From Clostridiales bacterium (GTDB lineage: Bacteria > Bacillota_A > Clostridia > Oscillospirales > Oscillospiraceae), in the NCBI GenBank assembly GCA_022777455.1, contig JALFGI010000027.1, positions 1 through 64,000 of the forward strand: a DNA stretch of 64,000 nt, given 5' to 3'. The notes below the pieces were generated by a model that made no database searches, was not told where the DNA came from, and saw only the letters and a list, made by a program, of their open reading frames with translations. Positions 61,153 to 64,000 of the stretch are shown piece by piece (position 1 is the first letter of the stretch; each line of letters starts with the position of its first letter). The position numbers were made by a program, and so were the translations under genes.

Positions 61153-61623
61153 ATGTCCATTGGAGAACGAATTGCTGAGCTTAGAAAAGCAGAAAAACTA
61201 TCGCAAGGGCAGCTTGCGTCTCTCCTGGATGTTAGCAGACAGGCCGTCAGCAAATGGGAAAATGATCAATCAGCCCCGGACACACTGAAACTGATCCAAC
61301 TGGCAGATGTACTTAAAACCGATGTGGAATATCTCTCTACCGGAAGAATGATCGAACCCAAAATTGAACATGTAATCGTGAAAGTGCCGGAAATTCGAGA
61401 GAAAATCATTGAGAAACCGGTGGTAAAGTATGTTGAAAAAACAGTAGAAAAGCCGGTTGTCCGATATGTGGAAAAACCGGTTGTCCGTACTGTGGAAAAG
61501 GTCGTTGAGAAGCCCGTTATTAAGAAAGTGGTTCGATTTCGCTATCTGCGAAATCCTATCGAATATTTCGGATTGGCAATCATTTCGTTCTTGATTGGCG
61601 TTTTAATTGGAAAAATTTTGTGA
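61153..61623 (+). CDS. Membrane-anchored XRE-family regulator with EKPV repeats
   Basis: A 156-residue protein. Residues 1-60 are a Cro/C1-type HTH (LSQGQLASLLDVSRQAVSKWE). Residues 68-128 are a charged, repetitive linker: EKPV recurs at 87, 99, 107 and 119 in a [VI]-E-K-P-V-[VI] pattern with alternating Tyr/Arg. Residues 138-155 form one transmembrane helix, ending at IGKIL. The HTH is therefore tethered to the membrane by a stiff repeat arm. No enzymatic part. GAGGCGATATA precedes the ATG. Confidence 0.85.
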   Translation: MSIGERIAELRKAEKLSQGQLASLLDVSRQAVSKWENDQSAPDTLKLIQLADVLKTDVEYLSTGRMIEPKIEHVIVKVPEIREKIIEKPVVKYVEKTVEKPVVRYVEKPVVRTVEKVVEKPVIKKVVRFRYLRNPIEYFGLAIISFLIGVLIGKIL

Positions 61624-61633
61624 CGTGAAAAGA

Positions 61634-61684
61634 ACTCCGAATAAATCATTTGCAGTCTTGCACTGTGTTTGATTTATTCGGAGT
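61634..61684. terminator. Bidirectional terminator between the HTH gene and radA
   Basis: ACTCCGAATAAATCA (61634-61648) pairs perfectly with TGATTTATTCGGAGT (61670-61684), followed by seven T. Confidence 0.88.
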
Positions 61685-61707
61685 CTTTTTTTGCGGTATT
61701 CCCCTGC

Positions 61708-63072
61708 TTACATTGCAGTCTCGATTGCTTCACGGATATTGCGGACCCGGTAAACTGTTATTTCATCCGGAATCTCCAGTTTCTCCGAGCCACCCCTGGG
61801 AATGATGCACTTCCTGAATCCGAGTCGAGTGATTTCCGCCAGACGCTGGTTCATATGGGAAACGGCACGGATCTCCCCTGTCATGCCCACTTCCCCGATG
61901 GCAACAAGGTCGTCCGCAATACATTGATCCCGGTAGGAGGATGCCAGCGCAAGCACAATGGGCAAATCCGCAGCCGGTTCATCCAGCCGAAGGCCACCGA
62001 TTACGTTGATGTAAGCATCAAACAGGCTCATTTTCATCCCGGCGCGTTTTTCCATTACAGCCAGCATCAAAACAGCCCGATTAAAATCAAAACCGTCTGA
62101 AGCACGGCGCGGCATATTCATGGTGGTTTTTGCCACAAGCGCTTGTACTTCGGCCAGGACAGGGCGGGTTCCTTCCATCACACATGCAACGCAAGTTCCG
62201 CTCGCTCCCTCTGGACGGCCATCCAGCAGCATCTGGGAGGGATTTGGAACTTCTACCAAACCCGCATCTCGCATTTCAAAGACTCCAATCTCATTGGTGG
62301 AACCGAATCGATTTTTTACCGCACGAAGAAGCCGATAGGAGGAATTGGGATCTCCCTCAAAATAAAGGACGCAGTCCACCATGTGTTCCAGTACCTTAGG
62401 TCCGGCGATATTGCCATCCTTGTTGATATGCCCCACAACAAATACAGTGATTCCACTGGATTTGCTCAGCTGCATCATGGACATGGTGCAGTCCTTTACT
62501 TGGGAAACGCTGCCGGGAGAAGAGTCGTTTTCTTCATTGTACATGGTCTGGATGGAATCCACAATCAGGATATCGGGTTTCAGCTCGCTGGCAGCTTCCA
62601 AGATGTCGGAGAGTCTTGTTTCAGAGAGAATATACAGCTCTTCCGGCGCGACGCCAAGACGCTCTGCCCGAAGCTTCAGCTGTCGCTCGCTTTCCTCGCC
62701 AGAGACGTACAGCACCTTTCGTCCGGCACAAAGACTGCTGCAGATCTGCAGCAGCAGCGTGGATTTGCCGATTCCGGGAGCACCGCTGACAAGCACCAGA
62801 GAGCCTGCCACTGCGCCTCCACCTAACACCCGATTCAATTCTCCCATTCCGGTGGAGAAACGGATTTCTCCCTCTGCGGCCACGTCGGACAGCTTCTGAG
62901 GACGCCGGCTTTGTCCTACCGGAGCGGATTTCCCTTTCGTGCCGGATACCGTTGGCTTTTCAACGTGCTCCTCAATGGTATTCCAAGCCCCGCAGGCAGG
63001 ACACCTGCCTTGCCATCTGGGAGTTTCGTTCCCGCAGCTGGTGCAGTAAAAAACAGTCTTTGTTTTGGCCAT
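61708..63072 (-). CDS. radA: DNA repair protein RadA
   Basis: A 454-residue RecA-like ATPase: zinc finger C10/C13/C24/C27, Walker A GAPGIGKST, the KNRFG motif (RAVKNRFGSTNE) and a C-terminal Lon-protease-like domain without the catalytic dyad (IGEVGMTGEIRAV). It is a branch-migration helicase for recombinational repair and natural transformation. ATG 63072 has AGGAG 8 bases upstream; a longer frame to 63234 lacks a ribosome-binding site. Confidence 0.96.
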   Translation of the reverse strand: MAKTKTVFYCTSCGNETPRWQGRCPACGAWNTIEEHVEKPTVSGTKGKSAPVGQSRRPQKLSDVAAEGEIRFSTGMGELNRVLGGGAVAGSLVLVSGAPGIGKSTLLLQICSSLCAGRKVLYVSGEESERQLKLRAERLGVAPEELYILSETRLSDILEAASELKPDILIVDSIQTMYNEENDSSPGSVSQVKDCTMSMMQLSKSSGITVFVVGHINKDGNIAGPKVLEHMVDCVLYFEGDPNSSYRLLRAVKNRFGSTNEIGVFEMRDAGLVEVPNPSQMLLDGRPEGASGTCVACVMEGTRPVLAEVQALVAKTTMNMPRRASDGFDFNRAVLMLAVMEKRAGMKMSLFDAYINVIGGLRLDEPAADLPIVLALASSYRDQCIADDLVAIGEVGMTGEIRAVSHMNQRLAEITRLGFRKCIIPRGGSEKLEIPDEITVYRVRNIREAIETAM

Positions 63073-63112
63073 GTCTTTCGCTCCTGTTTGAGTTTTATTT
63101 ATTATAGCATTT

Positions 63113-63826
63113 CTAACCGTCGGATGCAAGAAATCTCGCCAATCCTGTAGAAATGACACAGCAGAGCTTTTTTTGATAATCCGGCGTCCGCAATTTGGCT
63201 TCTTCTTGTTGATTGGACAAAAAACCGCATTCAACCAGCACCCCGGTGGCGCCTATTTTATCCAGCAGGTAGATGCCGCTCCCCTGCTTGGCTTTGCGGC
63301 TGCTGCCGGGATTCAACGCTGAAACAAGATCATCCTGCAGCTGCTTGGCCAGTTCCTCACTGCCGGGCGTCTTGGCGAAGAAAACCTGCGCCCCACTGTA
63401 TTTTTCCTCCGGGAAAGTATTCTGGTGGATGCTCAGAAGCAGGGCGTTATTTGTCCTGTTTACGATTCTGACCCGCTGCTTTAAATCGGATACCTTTTTC
63501 TGAGAAATCGTTTCTCCTGCTGTATATACAGATGTATCGGTGGATCGAATCATCACTGTGTCATATCCAAGCAGATGTAAAAGGTCATTCACCCGCAGCG
63601 CGATTTGCAGATTATAATTACTTTCATTTCTGCCGGAGCAGGAAACTGCGCCGCCGTCCTCCCCACCGTGCCCTGCATCGATCACAATCCGGTGCAGCCG
63701 TTCTACAGGAATCATTTCCGAAACGGTTGCTACTGTCTGATTTCCGAGAAATGTTCCGAATAAAAACAGTGAGATTACCATGATGTAAAACAGAAGTACG
63801 CTGCCTTGTCCCCTCTTATCTTTCAT
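63113..63826 (-). CDS. N-acetylmuramoyl-L-alanine amidase (CwlD-like)
   Basis: A 237-residue protein: one N-terminal membrane helix or signal (SVLLFYIMVISLFLFGTFLG), then an Amidase_3 domain. Zinc ligands are in IVIDAGHGGEDGGA (His), the Glu in GRNESNYNLQ, His in LLSIHQNTF, and the catalytic Glu in VLVECGFLSN. Length and single domain resemble CwlD, which makes muramic lactam in the spore cortex, but no other sporulation gene is in the window to confirm that. ATG 63826 follows GAGGTG by 7 bases. It lies 40 bases upstream of radA on the same strand. Confidence 0.85.
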   Translation of the reverse strand: MKDKRGQGSVLLFYIMVISLFLFGTFLGNQTVATVSEMIPVERLHRIVIDAGHGGEDGGAVSCSGRNESNYNLQIALRVNDLLHLLGYDTVMIRSTDTSVYTAGETISQKKVSDLKQRVRIVNRTNNALLLSIHQNTFPEEKYSGAQVFFAKTPGSEELAKQLQDDLVSALNPGSSRKAKQGSGIYLLDKIGATGVLVECGFLSNQQEEAKLRTPDYQKKLCCVISTGLARFLASDG

Positions 63827-63868
63827 ACGCAACACCTCGATAAATTCTATGCCCCTTCCCTGCCGGAA

Positions 63869-63897
63869 TGAACATTGCCGAAGATTCTGCATAGAAT
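63869..63897 (+). promoter_or_regulatory. Possible sporulation-type promoter before the last gene
   Basis: TGAACA (63869-63874), 15 bases, CATAGAAT (63890-63897) resembles sigma-F/G promoters (TGAATA, CATA). A 9-bp inverted repeat (ATTCTATGC 63844-63852, GCATAGAAT 63889-63897) overlaps it, so the match may be incidental. Confidence 0.3.
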
Positions 63898-63941
63898 GAC
63901 CCGGAATGACTTTTTCAGTCATGATGTGAGGAGGTTTCATT

Positions 63942-64000
63942 ATGCAGCAAAAAAAGCGGGAAATTCCCACGGGGATGGGAAAGCTCCCGGCTGTTGCGCC
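63942..64000 (+). CDS. Start of a truncated gene at the window edge
   Basis: ATG 63942 is preceded by GAGGAGG with 7-base spacing. The first residues read MQQKKREIPTGMGKLPAVA before the window ends. Not recognised from this fragment. Confidence 0.6.
   Translation, partial: MQQKKREIPTGMGKLPAVA

Overview
The window looks like a chromosomal segment of a low-to-moderate GC Bacillota, most likely a gut anaerobe of the class Clostridia (Oscillospiraceae-like). This is inferred from strong AGGAGG ribosome-binding sites with frequent TTG/GTG starts, two T-box leaders, an L10 leader, RNase M5, ABC-F, a group II ECF transporter, ComEC, and short palindromic intergenic repeats of a kind I associate with this family. 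The species cannot be fixed from sequence alone. Nearly everything is core chromosome; there is no prophage, CRISPR array or intact insertion sequence.

Layout. 1-4845: an SGNH hydrolase, two palindromic repeat copies in opposite orientation bracketing tRNA-Met, tRNA-Glu and hemW, then a MITE-like element. The tRNA pair is followed by several broken tRNA 3' ends. 4846-7149: a membrane-anchored PpiC foldase, a probable 6S RNA and a DUF1292 protein, all on the minus strand. 7479-16907: a PBP1a with an inserted zinc ribbon, a methyltransferase, ecfA1-ecfA2-ecfT-truA, and a ClpE/ClpC-type ATPase broken by one frameshift. 16950-18750: TspO and a four-SH3 lipoprotein. 18930-24608: a T-box-controlled, translationally coupled run cysS-polA-rimI-tsaD. 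24809-32278: small accessory genes (GNAT, tRNA-Ser, AEC carrier, asnA, an ECF-sigma-type promoter with a 58-residue protein and a lipoprotein, HAD phosphatase, ZIP transporter, EamA transporter). 32324-41075: T-box alaS, then comEC-holA-rnmV-ABC-F. 41075-49897: an Mrp/NBP35 carrier behind a palindromic promoter, the ribosomal/transcription block rpmG-secE-nusG-rplK-rplA and, separated from it, rplJ-rplL; then ruvX, an aldo-keto reductase and two half-size TauE/SafE proteins. 50010-64000: a TIGR04086-like membrane protein, two Xer-type recombinases, a UbiA/GT-C pair, an ECF sigma factor with a large-ectodomain regulator and lipoprotein, pfkA, a membrane-anchored HTH protein, radA, a cwlD-like amidase and the start of one more gene.

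No dramatic unknown system stands out. The most interesting leads are the ECF sigma/anti-sigma/lipoprotein cluster with a matching promoter over a separate small-protein/lipoprotein pair, the membrane-tethered HTH protein with EKPV repeats, the zinc ribbon inside PBP1a, cysteine T-box control that appears to extend to DNA polymerase I, the UbiA/GT-C pair, and several long palindromes placed over promoters. Promoter, terminator and start-codon calls were made by eye; domain assignments come from recognised motifs, not from a database search.
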